64,000 nt of DNA from Pseudomonas borbori (GTDB taxonomy: Bacteria > Pseudomonadota > Gammaproteobacteria > Pseudomonadales > Pseudomonadaceae): NCBI RefSeq assembly GCF_900115555.1, contig NZ_FOWX01000009.1, positions 114,848-178,847 on the forward strand, given 5' to 3'. The notes beneath the pieces are model-generated. The model worked only from the letters and a program-made list of their open reading frames with translations, was not told the origin of the DNA and did no database searches. A program made the translations under genes and the position numbers. Shown here in pieces: positions 32,410-42,097 of the stretch. The stretch's first letter is position 1; each line of letters opens with the position of its first letter.

Positions 32410-33627
32410 ATGCAAGCGGATCTGATCATCGTCGGTGCCGGTATGGTCGGCAGCGCCCTGGCTTTGGCTCTGCAAGAGCAGGGGTTGGACATTCTGCTGA
32501 TCGACGGCGGGTCGCTCAGCGTCACGCCGTTCGACCCCGCCGCGCCCTTCGAACCGCGGGTCAGCGCGCTGTCGATCGCCAGTCAACGGGTGCTCGAGCG
32601 GCTGGGCGTGTGGCCGGGCGTCGCCGCTCGGCGCAGCAGCCCCTATGCCGAGATGCGGGTGTGGGACGGCTGCGGGACCGGGCAGATTCATTTCAGCGCG
32701 GCCAGTGTGCATGCCGAGGCGCTCGGCCATATCGTCGAGAACCGGGTGGTCCAGGACGCCCTGCTCGAGCGCCTGCACGACGGCCCCGTAGGCCTGCTGA
32801 ACCATGCCCGTCTGGAGCAGTTGCGCCGTTCCGGCGACGACTGGCTGCTGACCCTGACTGATGGCCGCCAGTTGCGTACCCCCTTGCTGATCGCCGCCGA
32901 CGGCGCCAACTCGGCGGTGCGCCGCCTGGCCGGTTGCGCCACCCGCGAGTGGGACTACCTGCACCATGCCATCGTCACCAGCGTGCGCTGCAGCGAGGCG
33001 CACCAGGCCACGGCCTGGCAGCGCTTCACCGACGACGGCCCGCTGGCCTTCCTGCCGCTGGCCGGGCCCGCCGGCGAACACTGGTGTTCGATCGTCTGGT
33101 CGGCCACCCCCGGCGAAGCCGAGCGCCTGATGGCGCTGGATGACGCCGGTTTCTGCGTCGAGCTGGGCAAGGCCTTCGAACACCGACTGGGCCAGGTGCT
33201 GCATGCCGATCCGCGGCTGCGCATCCCGTTGCGCCAGCGCCACGCCAAGCGCTATGTCGAAGCAGGACTGGCGCTGATCGGCGATGCCGCGCACAGCATC
33301 CATCCGCTGGCCGGGCAAGGCGTCAACCTGGGTTTCCTCGACGCCGCGGTGCTGGCCGAGGTGCTGCTGCATGCCCAGGCGCGGGGTGAGCGCCTGGCCG
33401 ATGAGCGTGTGCTGAGCCGCTACGAGCGCCGGCGCATGCCGCACAACCTGGCGATGATGGCGGCGATGGAGGGTTTCGAGCGCTTGTTCCAGGCCGATCC
33501 GCTGCCCCTGCGCTGGTTGCGCAACGCCGGTCTCGACTGGGTCGACGAGCTGCCCGAGGCCAAGGCGCTGTTCGTCCGTCAGGCGCTGGGGCTTAGCGGC
33601 GATTTGCCGGAGCTGGCGCGCGCCTGA
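32410..33627 (+). CDS. ubiI: UbiI-family ubiquinone hydroxylase
   Basis: 405-aa FAD monooxygenase of the UbiH/UbiF/UbiI/VisC family, expected to hydroxylate the quinone ring at C5. FAD motifs: GAGMVGSALALAL and GDAAHSIHPLAGQGVNLGFLD; RVSALSIASQRVLERLG follows the substrate strand. The ATG at 32410 is preferred over 32404 because AAGGA (32399-32403) is 6 nt from it and abuts the other. The exact ring position (UbiI versus UbiF) is inferred from synteny with pepP-ubiH. Confidence 0.85.
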   Translation: MQADLIIVGAGMVGSALALALQEQGLDILLIDGGSLSVTPFDPAAPFEPRVSALSIASQRVLERLGVWPGVAARRSSPYAEMRVWDGCGTGQIHFSAASVHAEALGHIVENRVVQDALLERLHDGPVGLLNHARLEQLRRSGDDWLLTLTDGRQLRTPLLIAADGANSAVRRLAGCATREWDYLHHAIVTSVRCSEAHQATAWQRFTDDGPLAFLPLAGPAGEHWCSIVWSATPGEAERLMALDDAGFCVELGKAFEHRLGQVLHADPRLRIPLRQRHAKRYVEAGLALIGDAAHSIHPLAGQGVNLGFLDAAVLAEVLLHAQARGERLADERVLSRYERRRMPHNLAMMAAMEGFERLFQADPLPLRWLRNAGLDWVDELPEAKALFVRQALGLSGDLPELARA

Positions 33628-33895
33628 ATCCGCGGGCATGCCGTCAGGCTGTCCCGTTGGCGCGCGGTAGTCGCCCATGCCTGCAGCAGGCATCGCTGGC
33701 ATGGGCTAGGCGCCCCCGCCGTTCCTACGGACTGGACATTCCCCCTGTGGAAGCCCGTTGCGTGCGGATACACCTGTCGAAGATTGATCTGGGTCATGGC
33801 GGATAGTGGTTGTGCAGTGAAGAATGGTTGAGAAACTAAATGACATTCACTACTATTTTGTCTTTCGACTCACCTTCGCTCAAGAGGCAGTATCC

Positions 33896-34897
33896 ATGCA
33901 GGTAAGCAAGCGTTTGTTCGCCGCTCTCACCCTCAGTGCTCTGGCTGGCGCCGTCCAGGCTGCCGATGAAGTGGTGGTCTACTCCGCCCGTATCGATGAG
34001 CTGATCAAGCCGGTCTTCGATGCCTACACCGCCAAGACCGGTGTCGAGGTGAAGTTCATCTCCGACAAGGAAGCGCCGCTGCTGGCCCGTCTGAAGGCCG
34101 AAGGCGAGAACACTCCGGCCGACATGCTGATCACCGTGGATGCCGGCAACCTCTGGCAGGCCGAGCAGGAAGGTGTGCTGAAGAAGCTGGACTCCAAGGT
34201 CATCGAGAGCAACATTCCCGCTCAGTATCGCTCCAGCACCGGCGCCTGGACCGGCCTGTCGCTGCGTGCGCGGACCATCGTCTACTCCACCGAGCGGGTC
34301 AAGCCTGCGGAACTGTCGACCTACGAAGCCCTGGCCGACAAGAATTGGGAAGGCCGCCTGTGCCTGCGTACCAGCAAGAAGGTCTATAACCAGTCGCTGA
34401 CCGCCACCCTGATCGAGACCCACGGCGCCGAAAAAGCCGAGACGCTGATCAAGGGTTGGATCGCCAATCTGGCCACCGATGTATTCCCGGACGATACCGC
34501 GCTGATCCAGGCGATCGATGCCGGCCAGTGCGATGTCGGCATGGTCAACACCTACTACTTCGGTCGCCTGCACAAGCAGCAGCCGGATCTGAAAGCCAAG
34601 CTGTTCTGGCCGAACCAGGCCGACCGTGGCGTGCATGTCAACCTGTCCGGCGCCGGTGTCACCGCGCACGCGCCGCATGCCGAGGCCGCCCAGAAGCTGC
34701 TGGAGTGGATGACCACCGAGGAAGCCCAGGGCCTGTTCGCCAGCCTGAACCAGGAATTCCCGGCCAACCCGCAGATCGCGCCGTCCGCCGAAGTGGCCGC
34801 CTGGGGCAGCTTCAAGGCCGACAGCATTCCGTTGGAAGTGGCCGGCAAGCGTCAGGCCGAAGCGACCATGCTGATGGATCGCGCCGGCTGGAATTGA
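33896..34897 (+). CDS. Fe(3+)-type ABC transporter substrate-binding protein
   Basis: 333-aa periplasmic binding protein of the FbpA/HitA group. Signal peptide residues 1-22 ends [21 protein letters not shown] starts the mature protein, and the paired tyrosines expected for iron coordination are in [12 protein letters not shown] 33896 is chosen because the signal peptide begins there. It is followed by the matching permease after a 212-base repeat-rich gap. No ATPase gene is adjacent. Confidence 0.88.
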   Translation: MQVSKRLFAALTLSALAGAVQAADEVVVYSARIDELIKPVFDAYTAKTGVEVKFISDKEAPLLARLKAEGENTPADMLITVDAGNLWQAEQEGVLKKLDSKVIESNIPAQYRSSTGAWTGLSLRARTIVYSTERVKPAELSTYEALADKNWEGRLCLRTSKKVYNQSLTATLIETHGAEKAETLIKGWIANLATDVFPDDTALIQAIDAGQCDVGMVNTYYFGRLHKQQPDLKAKLFWPNQADRGVHVNLSGAGVTAHAPHAEAAQKLLEWMTTEEAQGLFASLNQEFPANPQIAPSAEVAAWGSFKADSIPLEVAGKRQAEATMLMDRAGWN

Positions 34898-34917
34898 GGC
34901 GGGCGGAGCCCGCCAGC

Positions 34918-35038
34918 GGCAAGTGGAAAGCCACAAGCTGCAAGTAAGAGCGAAAGGCTTGATGGTAGGAGGTCACCCCTCACACTGATTCGCTTGCAGC
35001 TTGCAGGGGGGAGGCCACCCGCCTTGCAGCTTGCAGTT
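34918..35038. repeat. Inverted CAAGCTGCAAG/CTTGCAGCTTGCAG repeats
   Basis: One CAAGCTGCAAG unit (around 34934) and two CTTGCAGCTTGCAG units (around 34993 and 35023) lie in the gap between binding protein and permease, giving alternative hairpins. Same family as 20350-20434. A hairpin here could lower permease expression relative to the binding protein, as often seen in ABC operons. Confidence 0.6.
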
Positions 35039-35109
35039 ATACTCCACGCCCCGGCTTAGTCCGGGGCGTTGTGTTTCTGCCGTCGAGAAAATAGTTTCGA
35101 GGATTCTGC

Positions 35110-36726
35110 GTGGCCCATCCTGCCCAGCGTCGCTGGTATCCCATCGCCTTTGCCGTTGCCCTGCTGGTGTTGCTGCCGCTCAGCGTGCTGTTGTTCAGCT
35201 GGCATGAGGTGGATCGACAGATCTGGGCGCACCTGTGGCAAACCCAGTTGCCGCGCCTGATCGGCAATACCCTGGTGCTGGTAATCGGGGTCGGGGTCGG
35301 GGTCACCGCGCTCGGCGTCAGCCTGGCCTGGCTGACCAGCCTCTGCGAGTTTCCCGGGCGCCGCTGGCTGGATTGGGCGCTGATGCTGCCCTTCGCCATT
35401 CCGGCCTATGTGCTGGCCTTCGTCTTCGTCGGCCTGCTGGATTTCGCCGGGCCGGTGCAAACCCTGCTGCGCGACTGGTTTGGCGCCGGCTTGCGGTTGC
35501 CGCGGGTGCGTTCCACCGGCGGGGTGATCATCGTCCTGGTGCTGGTGTTCTACCCCTATGTCTACCTGCTGGCGCGCAATGCCTTCCTGGCCCAGGGCAA
35601 GGGTCTGATGGAGGCGGCGCGGGTGCTCGGGCAGAGCCCCTGGCAGGCGTTCTGGCGGGTGGCCCTGCCGATGGCGCGGCCGGCCATCGGTGCCGGCCTG
35701 GCGCTGGCGATCATGGAGACCCTGGCCGATTTCGGTGCGGTCTCGGTGTTCAATTTCGACACCTTCACCACCGCCATCTACAAGACCTGGTACGGCTTCT
35801 ACAGTCTGACCAGCGCCACCCAGCTGGCCAGCCTGCTGTTGCTCGCGGTGATGCTGGTGCTCTATGGCGAGCGGCGTGCCCGCGGTGCGGTGCGTCCGGC
35901 CAACGAACGGCCGCGGGTCAAGGCGCTCTATCACCTCAAGGGTGGCCAGGCACTGGCCGCCAGCACCTGGTGCGGCCTGGTGTTCGCCTGTGGTTTCGTG
36001 ATTCCCGTGCTGCAGTTGCTGGTGTGGTTCTGGCAGCGCGGCCGTTTCGATCTGGACGAGCGCTACACCGCCCTGATTCTGCACACCGTCTACCTCGGCG
36101 GCATGGCCGCGCTGATCACCGTCTGCGTGGCCTTGCTGCTGGCCTTCGCCCGCCGCCAAACGCCGACCCGGTTGATGCGCGGGGCGGTCAGCCTGGCCAA
36201 TCTCGGCTATGCCTTGCCGGGCTCGATGCTGGCGGTGGCAATCATGCTGGCCTTCAGCGTGCTCGACCGCGAACTGGTGATGCCGCTGTCCGGTTGGCTC
36301 GGCGGCGCGGGCAAGCCGATCCTGCTCGGCAGTCTGTCGGCCTTGCTCCTAGCCTACCTGATTCGCTTCATGGCGGTGGCCTACGGGCCGCTGGAGAACA
36401 GCCTGGCGCGGATCCGCCCGTCGTTGCCGGAAGCCTCGCGCAGCCTGGGGGTCGGCGGCATCGGCCTGTTCTTGCGGGTCTACCTGCCGCTGCTGGTGCC
36501 GGGAGCGCTGTCGGCGGCGCTGCTGGTGTTCGTCGATGTGCTCAAGGAAATGCCGGCAACCCTGCTGATGCGTCCCTTCGGCTGGGGCACCCTGTCGGTG
36601 CGGGTGTTCGAGTTGACCAGCGAGGGCGAGTGGGCGCGCGCCGCGTTGCCGGCCCTGACCCTGGTGCTGGTCGGGTTGTTACCGGTGATCCTGCTGATCC
36701 GCCGTTCGGCGCGCAGGATCGGCTAG
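35110..36726 (+). CDS. Double-domain iron ABC transporter permease
   Basis: 538-aa inner-membrane protein made of two tandem BPD permease halves, about 12 membrane segments, as in FbpB/HitB. Each half has an EAA loop contacting the ATPase: EAARVLGQSPWQAFWRVALP (~residue 172) and EASRSLGVGGIGLFLRVYLP (~residue 443). GTG start at 35110 follows a GAGGA 7 nt upstream. The partner ATPase is not encoded next to it. Confidence 0.9.
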   Translation: MAHPAQRRWYPIAFAVALLVLLPLSVLLFSWHEVDRQIWAHLWQTQLPRLIGNTLVLVIGVGVGVTALGVSLAWLTSLCEFPGRRWLDWALMLPFAIPAYVLAFVFVGLLDFAGPVQTLLRDWFGAGLRLPRVRSTGGVIIVLVLVFYPYVYLLARNAFLAQGKGLMEAARVLGQSPWQAFWRVALPMARPAIGAGLALAIMETLADFGAVSVFNFDTFTTAIYKTWYGFYSLTSATQLASLLLLAVMLVLYGERRARGAVRPANERPRVKALYHLKGGQALAASTWCGLVFACGFVIPVLQLLVWFWQRGRFDLDERYTALILHTVYLGGMAALITVCVALLLAFARRQTPTRLMRGAVSLANLGYALPGSMLAVAIMLAFSVLDRELVMPLSGWLGGAGKPILLGSLSALLLAYLIRFMAVAYGPLENSLARIRPSLPEASRSLGVGGIGLFLRVYLPLLVPGALSAALLVFVDVLKEMPATLLMRPFGWGTLSVRVFELTSEGEWARAALPALTLVLVGLLPVILLIRRSARRIG

Positions 36727-36795
36727 GAAGTGAGGGCAGTGGGGTTGCAGGGGTGAGGAATGGGGTTGTGCTGGCCCAGCGGGCCGGGCACGCTC

Positions 36796-36843
36796 CTCCA
36801 TCTCCATCTCCATCTCCATCTCCATCTCCATCTCCATCTCCAT
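36796..36843. repeat. (CTCCAT)8 hexanucleotide tandem repeat
   Basis: Eight perfect copies of CTCCAT (ATGGAG on the other strand) in the gap between the permease and gcvT, ~60 bases upstream of the predicted gcvT promoter. Perfect hexamer arrays of this length mutate by slippage and make useful typing loci. Confidence 0.95.
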
Positions 36844-36877
36844 CCCCCTGGGCGAAAGGCTATGGCTGATGGTCGGG

Positions 36878-36906
36878 ATGACCCGCCGCGGTCTTGCGGC
36901 TACAAT
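36878..36906 (+). promoter_or_regulatory. Candidate gcvT promoter
   Basis: ATGACC (36878-36883) and TACAAT (36901-36906) are separated by 17 bases. The leader to the gcvT ATG is ~110 nt. I looked for glycine-riboswitch signatures in it and saw none. Confidence 0.55.
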
Positions 36907-37023
36907 GCGCGCCATTCGCTGCGGCGCGTCATTTCGACGGCCCGTGCCAGTGCCCTGATGCAACGGGTCCAGCCGGGTTCAGCTACTTGCCCGCAGCTCT
37001 GCCAAGCCCGGAAGGAGATACCC

Positions 37024-38121
37024 ATGGGACAGCGCACCCCTCTCTATGACCTGCACCTCGCCCTGGGCGCCAAGATGGTCGACTTCGGTGGCTGGGACAT
37101 GCCGCTGCACTATGGCTCGCAAGTCGAGGAGCACCACCAGGTGCGTCGCGACTGCGGGGTCTTCGACGTTTCCCACATGTGCGTGGTCGATGTTGGCGGC
37201 AGTCAGGCCAAGGCCTACCTGCAGCACCTGCTGGCCAATGACGTGGAGCGTCTGCATGTTTCCGGCAAGGCCCTATACAGCGCCATGCTCAACGAGCAGG
37301 GTGGGGTGATCGACGACCTGATCGTCTACCTCACCGACTTTGCCGAGGGGCGGAGCGGCTATCGCCTGGTGGTCAATGCCGCCAACCGGGACAAGGATCT
37401 GGCCTGGATGCGTCAACAGAGCGGCGCCTTTGCCGTCGAGCTGAATGAGCGCAGCGAACTGGCCATGCTCGCGATCCAGGGGCCGCATGCCCGCGCCAAG
37501 ACCTGCGAATTGGTGACCCAGGCCCGCGCGGCCCTGATCCATGAGCTCAAGCCGTTCCAGGGGCTGGCGGAAGGCGACTGGTTTGTCGCCCGCACCGGCT
37601 ACACCGGCGAGGATGGCCTGGAAATCGTGTTGCCGGCCGATCAGGCCGTCGAATTCTTCAATGACCTGGTTGGCGCCGGCATCTCGCCGATTGGCCTAGG
37701 TGCGCGCGATACCTTGCGTCTGGAGGCCGGGATGAATCTGTATGGCCAGGACATGGACGAGCAGGTCACGCCGCTGGCGGCCAACATGGCCTGGAGCATC
37801 GCCTGGGCCCCGGCCGCTCGTCAGTTTGTCGGGCGCAGGGTGCTCGAAGAGCTGAAGAGCGCTGGTATCCAGTCCAAGCTGGTCGGTCTGGTGCTGGAGG
37901 AACGTGGTGTGCTGCGCGCCCATCAGGTGGTGCGGGTCGACGGTGTGGGCGAGGGTGAGATCACCAGCGGCAGCTTCTCCCCGACCCTGGGCAAGTCCAT
38001 CGCTCTGGCGCGTGTGCCGACAGCCACTGGCGAACGCGCTGAGGTGGAAATCCGTGGCAAATGGTACCCGGTCAGGGTGGTCAAACCGATGTTCGTCCGC
38101 CACGGCAAGGCCCTGATCTGA
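37024..38121 (+). CDS. gcvT: Glycine cleavage system T protein (aminomethyltransferase)
   Basis: 365-aa THF-dependent aminomethyltransferase that takes the aminomethyl group from lipoyl-GcvH to form methylene-THF. Features: [14 protein letters not shown], the GVFDVSHM loop, [13 protein letters not shown] and [16 protein letters not shown] with the catalytic Asp. AAGGAG lies ~8 nt before ATG 37024. gcvH follows after 162 bases; gcvP is absent from this cluster. Confidence 0.96.
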   Translation: MGQRTPLYDLHLALGAKMVDFGGWDMPLHYGSQVEEHHQVRRDCGVFDVSHMCVVDVGGSQAKAYLQHLLANDVERLHVSGKALYSAMLNEQGGVIDDLIVYLTDFAEGRSGYRLVVNAANRDKDLAWMRQQSGAFAVELNERSELAMLAIQGPHARAKTCELVTQARAALIHELKPFQGLAEGDWFVARTGYTGEDGLEIVLPADQAVEFFNDLVGAGISPIGLGARDTLRLEAGMNLYGQDMDEQVTPLAANMAWSIAWAPAARQFVGRRVLEELKSAGIQSKLVGLVLEERGVLRAHQVVRVDGVGEGEITSGSFSPTLGKSIALARVPTATGERAEVEIRGKWYPVRVVKPMFVRHGKALI

Positions 38122-38283
38122 GCCCCGGCTGCAGGCTGTGCGGCCGCTGCCGCGCCAAGCCTGCAACCCGGATGGACCCGGGGGCGTACCGAGATGTTTT
38201 CAACGACTGTCTGTCGCTATGGCCAACCCCTGCTAAATTCTCCTGACGGCGCGGTCGCCGTCATGTCTTACGAGGAACGACAC

Positions 38284-38673
38284 ATGAGCACTATCCCCGC
38301 CGATCTGCGTTACGCCACCAGCCACGAATGGGCCCGCCTGGAAGCCGATGGCACGGTCACCGTCGGTATTTCCGATCACGCCCAGGAAGCCCTGGGCGAC
38401 GTGGTCTTCATCGAGCTGCCGGAAGTCGGCAAGACCCTGGCGGCCGGTCAGGAGGCCGGGGTCGTGGAATCGGTCAAGGCAGCATCCGATATCTACACGC
38501 CGGTGGGCGGCGAAGTGATCGCGATCAACCAGGATCTGGCCGACAGCCCCGAGAGCGTCAACAGCGACCCCTACGGCAGCTGGTTCTTCAAGCTCAAGCC
38601 AAGCGATGCCAGCGAACTGGACAAGCTGCTCGATGCGGCCGCCTATGAGGCGACTGCCGACGCCGACGCCTGA
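38284..38673 (+). CDS. gcvH: Glycine cleavage system H protein
   Basis: 129-aa lipoyl-carrier protein shuttling the aminomethyl intermediate between P, T and L proteins. The lipoylated residue is Lys65 in [21 protein letters not shown] and [12 protein letters not shown] are family motifs. GAGGAA ribosome-binding site before ATG 38284. The last ~10 residues are Ala/Asp-rich. The next gene is mutM, not gcvP. Confidence 0.96.
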   Translation: MSTIPADLRYATSHEWARLEADGTVTVGISDHAQEALGDVVFIELPEVGKTLAAGQEAGVVESVKAASDIYTPVGGEVIAINQDLADSPESVNSDPYGSWFFKLKPSDASELDKLLDAAAYEATADADA

Positions 38674-38798
38674 TCGGACCGTGCCAGACTGGTCTCGCCT
38701 GGCCGGTTTGGCGCGCAGGGGCTGTGTTTGCCCAGCGGACAGAGCCTCGCGGTGTCGAGGTTTTGTCATGTATGCCCATGCCCATCCAGCCCGTGCCT

Positions 38799-38817
38799 GT
38801 TCACCGCCATGGTGAAC
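38799..38817. other. Short palindrome GTTCACC-N5-GGTGAAC between gcvH and mutM
   Basis: A perfect 7-bp inverted repeat with a 5-base centre lies in the 210-base gap. No T-tract follows, so it is not an intrinsic terminator; it could be an operator half-site pair or a weak hairpin. Confidence 0.4.
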
Positions 38818-38883
38818 GGGAGAGGCGCGGTTCCTGCTAAGGTAGATACCCGCCCTTCTCCCTGTCTGACCGATTGATTGCCC

Positions 38884-39696
38884 ATGCCCGAACTGCCCGA
38901 AGTCGAAACCACCCGCCGCGGCATCGCGCCCTTTCTCGAAGGTCAGCGGGTTAGCCAGGTGATAGTGCGCGAGCGTCGTCTGCGCTGGCCGATTCCCGAG
39001 GATCTGGATGTGCGCCTGTCCGGCCAGCGCATCGAGTGTGTCGAGCGGCGCGCCAAGTACCTGCTGATCAAGGCCGAGACCGGCAGCCTGATCAGTCACC
39101 TGGGCATGTCCGGCAGCCTGCGTCTGGTCGAGTGCGGCCTGCCGGCGGCCAAGCACGAGCATGTGGATATCGAGCTGGAATCCGGCCTGGCCCTGCGCTA
39201 CACCGACCCGCGGCGTTTCGGCGCGCTGCTCTGGTGCGCCGACCCCTTGCAGCATGTGCTGCTCAGCAAGCTCGGTCCCGAACCTTTGACCGAGTCGTTC
39301 GACGGCGAGCGTCTGTACCGGCAGTCGCGTGGCCGCTCGATGGCGGTCAAGCCCTTCATCATGGACAATGCCGTGGTGGTCGGGGTCGGCAATATCTATG
39401 CGAGCGAAGCGCTGTTCGCCGCCGGCATCGACCCGCGCCGCGAAGCCGGTTCGATTTCCCGGGCGCGCTACATGACCCTGGCCGAGCAGATCAAACGCAT
39501 CCTCGCCTATGCCATCGAGCGCGGCGGCACCACCCTGCGTGACTTCGTCGGCGGTGACGGCCAGCCGGGCTATTTCCAGCAGGAGCTGTTCGTCTACGGG
39601 CGCGGCGGCGAGTTCTGCAAGAACTGCGGCAGCACCCTGCGCGAGCTCAAGCTGGGGCAGCGCGCCAGTGTCTATTGCCCGCGCTGCCAGCGCTGA
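38884..39696 (+). CDS. mutM: Formamidopyrimidine-DNA glycosylase
   Basis: 270-aa bifunctional DNA repair enzyme (Fpg) excising 8-oxoguanine. The mature N-terminus [13 protein letters not shown] supplies Pro1 and Glu2 as catalytic residues, [12 protein letters not shown] is typical, and the C-terminal zinc finger CKNCGSTL...YCPRCQR has all four cysteines. ATG 38884 is required to place Pro at position 2; the upstream TTG at 38878 would not. Confidence 0.97.
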   Translation: MPELPEVETTRRGIAPFLEGQRVSQVIVRERRLRWPIPEDLDVRLSGQRIECVERRAKYLLIKAETGSLISHLGMSGSLRLVECGLPAAKHEHVDIELESGLALRYTDPRRFGALLWCADPLQHVLLSKLGPEPLTESFDGERLYRQSRGRSMAVKPFIMDNAVVVGVGNIYASEALFAAGIDPRREAGSISRARYMTLAEQIKRILAYAIERGGTTLRDFVGGDGQPGYFQQELFVYGRGGEFCKNCGSTLRELKLGQRASVYCPRCQR

Positions 39697-39848
39697 TCGA
39701 GGTCGGCAAATTCCCGCGCACCTGCGGTGCCTCTAGCCCGAAAAACTCGAGCACGCTTTTCATGGCGATTGATGGGCGTCACGCTGACAATTTCAAGAGC
39801 GCTGTTATAGTTACTGGCACCGCCTCCTAATCGTTGAAGGATCGCCCG

Positions 39849-40184
39849 ATGAAACTGTTTCGCTCGACCGCTGTTGTCCTGGCGCTGACCACTGGCTTGC
39901 TGGCGCTGCCGGCACAGGCGCAAGTGGTGCAAAACTCCAGTGGCGATCCGTTGTACACCGCCAATGCGCCCAAGGCGTTTTCGATGGTCGGCGACCTGGT
40001 GATCGCCCGGCCGTTGCTGATTGGCGCTACCGCCATCGGTGCTGTGGCCTTTGTGGTCAGTCTGCCGTTCACCGCTTTGGGCGGGAATGTCGGTGAGGCG
40101 GCTCAGGCGTTGGTGGTCGAACCGGGCAAGGCGGCCTTCGTGCGCTGCCTGGGTTGTACGACCAGCGGCTACAACAAAGACTGA
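39849..40184 (+). CDS. Small exported protein, function unknown
   Basis: 111-aa protein with a signal peptide (residues 1-24, ending AQA), one further hydrophobic segment (about 60-80, [17 protein letters not shown]) and a conserved-looking tail [14 protein letters not shown]. Pseudomonas homologues are often labelled multidrug transporter without support; I do not assign a function. It ends 9 bases before the Na/Pi cotransporter gene. Confidence 0.7.
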   Translation: MKLFRSTAVVLALTTGLLALPAQAQVVQNSSGDPLYTANAPKAFSMVGDLVIARPLLIGATAIGAVAFVVSLPFTALGGNVGEAAQALVVEPGKAAFVRCLGCTTSGYNKD

Positions 40185-40193
40185 CCTAGCTGT

Positions 40194-42047
40194 ATGCCTG
40201 ACCCTGGCCGCAATCTTCGGCATCGATTGCGATCGCTCAGCTGGATATTCCTGTTTGTCCTGTTGGCCCTGAGCTTCTGGTTCAGTGCCGGCTGGCTGGG
40301 CCTGTGCGCAGGCCTGGCGCTGTTCCTGTTCGGCATGCAGTGCCTGGAGGAAGGCTTGCGCCAACTGGCCGGCGGCAAGCTGGAACGCCTGCTGGCGCTG
40401 AGCACCGCCACGCCCTTCAAAAGCCTGATGTTCGGCGTGAGCGCCACCATGCTGGTGCAGTCCAGTTCGCTGGTGTCGCTGCTGACCATCGCCTTCCTCA
40501 GTACCGGCCTGATCCAACTGGCGGCGGGGATCGCCATCCTGTTTGGCGCCAACCTGGGCACCACCAGCGGTATCTGGCTGCTGGCCCTGGCCGGGCAGAA
40601 CGTCAGTCTCGGCCCTCTGGCGTTGCCCCTGCTGGTGTTTGGCGTGCTCGGCGGTTTCATCGGCCCGCGCGGGCCGGCTGTCGGTCGCGTGGTGCTCGGC
40701 GTGGCGTTCCTGTTTCTTGGCATCGAGCAGATGAAGGCCGGCTTCTCCAGTGTGGCCGGCGACTTCGATCCCCTGCACTACCAGATGCCCGGCATTGCCG
40801 GCCATCTGCTGTTTACCGGCGTCGGCTTGCTGATCACGGTCCTGCTGCAGTCCAGCCATGCCACCCTGATGCTCACCCTGACTGCTCTGGCTGGCGGCCA
40901 ACTGGCCCTGGAGCAGGGCTTGGCGATCGCCATCGGCTCGAATATGGGCAGCACGGTAACGGCGGTGATCGGCGCCCTGGGCGGAGCCCGCGCCGGGCAA
41001 CGCCTGGCCCTGGCCCATGTGTTGTTCAATCTGACCACCGGTGTTCTGGCCCTCGCTTTGTTGACGCCGTTGGCTCTGCTGGTGCAGTGGCTGGCGACGC
41101 CGCTGGGGCTGGGCGGCAACCTGCTGATTCAGTTGGCACTGTTCCATACGCTGTTCAATGCCATGGGCGTGAGCCTGTTCTGGCCGATGCAGGGTTGGCT
41201 GGCGGCTTTGCTGCAACGCTGGCTACCCGAGCGCGAAGAACCCCGGGTGCTGATCACCGAGGTGGCCGCGCCTGCGACTGAGCCGACCCGCGCCCGTTAC
41301 CTGGACGACAGCGCCCTGGCCAGTGCCGATAGCGCGGCCCAGGCGGTGGTGCTGGAGTTGCAGCACCTGGCTCGTCTCAGTCTGGAGGTGATCTGCCACG
41401 CCCTCTATGTGCCGGTGGATCAGCTCGAGCACAGCCGTCAGGACGAGCGCCTGCTGAGCGCCCGCCCCGATTCGCGGGCACTGGATGCGGAGCAGCTCTA
41501 CCAGCGGCATATCAAAGGCGTGTACAGCGACTTGCTGAGTTTCATGAGTCGCCTGGAAGTCAGCCTCGATGAGGCGCATCAGCACTTCTGGGTCAGCTGC
41601 CAGCTGGCGGCGTTGCAACTGGTGGACGCGGTGAAAGATGCCAAGCATCTGCAGAAGAATCTCGGGCGCTACCTGCGTCAGGACGACAGCGGCGCCCGCC
41701 AGACCTATGTCGAGCTGCGCCGCCACCTGCTTGGCGTGCTCCACGAGGTGCGCGAACTGGGCCGGCTCGAGCTGCCCGATACGCTCTGGGACGAGCGCCT
41801 GCGGCAGTTCGACGAGGGGGCGGCAGCCTTCGACAGTGCCTTCCGCGAGCGTCTGTTCGCCGCCGTGCGCGAGCGCCGTCTGGATGGCCAGCAGGCCAGC
41901 TCGTTGATGAATGACCTGGGCTATGTCAGCCGCATCACCCAGAGCCTGCGCAACGTGCTGCTGCTCGGTCAGGGTGACGGTAACGAGCTGTTCCGGCCGC
42001 TGCGCCAGCTGGTGGCCGAGGACGGCCCGCTGATCCAGCTGGATTGA
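40194..42047 (+). CDS. Na/Pi cotransporter family protein with PhoU-like tail
   Basis: 617-aa membrane protein of the NptA/PNaS family. The two signature repeats are MLVQSSSLVSLLTIAF and TVLLQSSHATLMLTLTA, with about 9-10 membrane segments over residues 15-345. The C-terminal ~240 residues are soluble, helical and PhoU-like. Start ATG 40194 lies close after the preceding gene and has no strong ribosome-binding site, suggesting coupling. Phosphate is the expected substrate by family only. Confidence 0.87.
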   Translation: MPDPGRNLRHRLRSLSWIFLFVLLALSFWFSAGWLGLCAGLALFLFGMQCLEEGLRQLAGGKLERLLALSTATPFKSLMFGVSATMLVQSSSLVSLLTIAFLSTGLIQLAAGIAILFGANLGTTSGIWLLALAGQNVSLGPLALPLLVFGVLGGFIGPRGPAVGRVVLGVAFLFLGIEQMKAGFSSVAGDFDPLHYQMPGIAGHLLFTGVGLLITVLLQSSHATLMLTLTALAGGQLALEQGLAIAIGSNMGSTVTAVIGALGGARAGQRLALAHVLFNLTTGVLALALLTPLALLVQWLATPLGLGGNLLIQLALFHTLFNAMGVSLFWPMQGWLAALLQRWLPEREEPRVLITEVAAPATEPTRARYLDDSALASADSAAQAVVLELQHLARLSLEVICHALYVPVDQLEHSRQDERLLSARPDSRALDAEQLYQRHIKGVYSDLLSFMSRLEVSLDEAHQHFWVSCQLAALQLVDAVKDAKHLQKNLGRYLRQDDSGARQTYVELRRHLLGVLHEVRELGRLELPDTLWDERLRQFDEGAAAFDSAFRERLFAAVRERRLDGQQASSLMNDLGYVSRITQSLRNVLLLGQGDGNELFRPLRQLVAEDGPLIQLD

Positions 42048-42097
42048 GCTTGCGGCATTATCGGCGGCTCATGCCGGCTTCCTGTCGGCGTGCGCGG

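Noticed and set aside
33825..33860. Fur box before the iron-type binding protein
   Set aside because: The AT-rich stretch here matches the 19-bp Fur consensus too poorly to claim.
36679..36963. Minus-strand frame containing a (Met-Glu)n run
   Set aside because: The run is just the CTCCAT microsatellite translated; the flanks are antisense to the permease end and the gcvT leader.
36907..37023. Glycine riboswitch in the gcvT leader
   Set aside because: The paired aptamer signatures were not found in the ~120-base leader.
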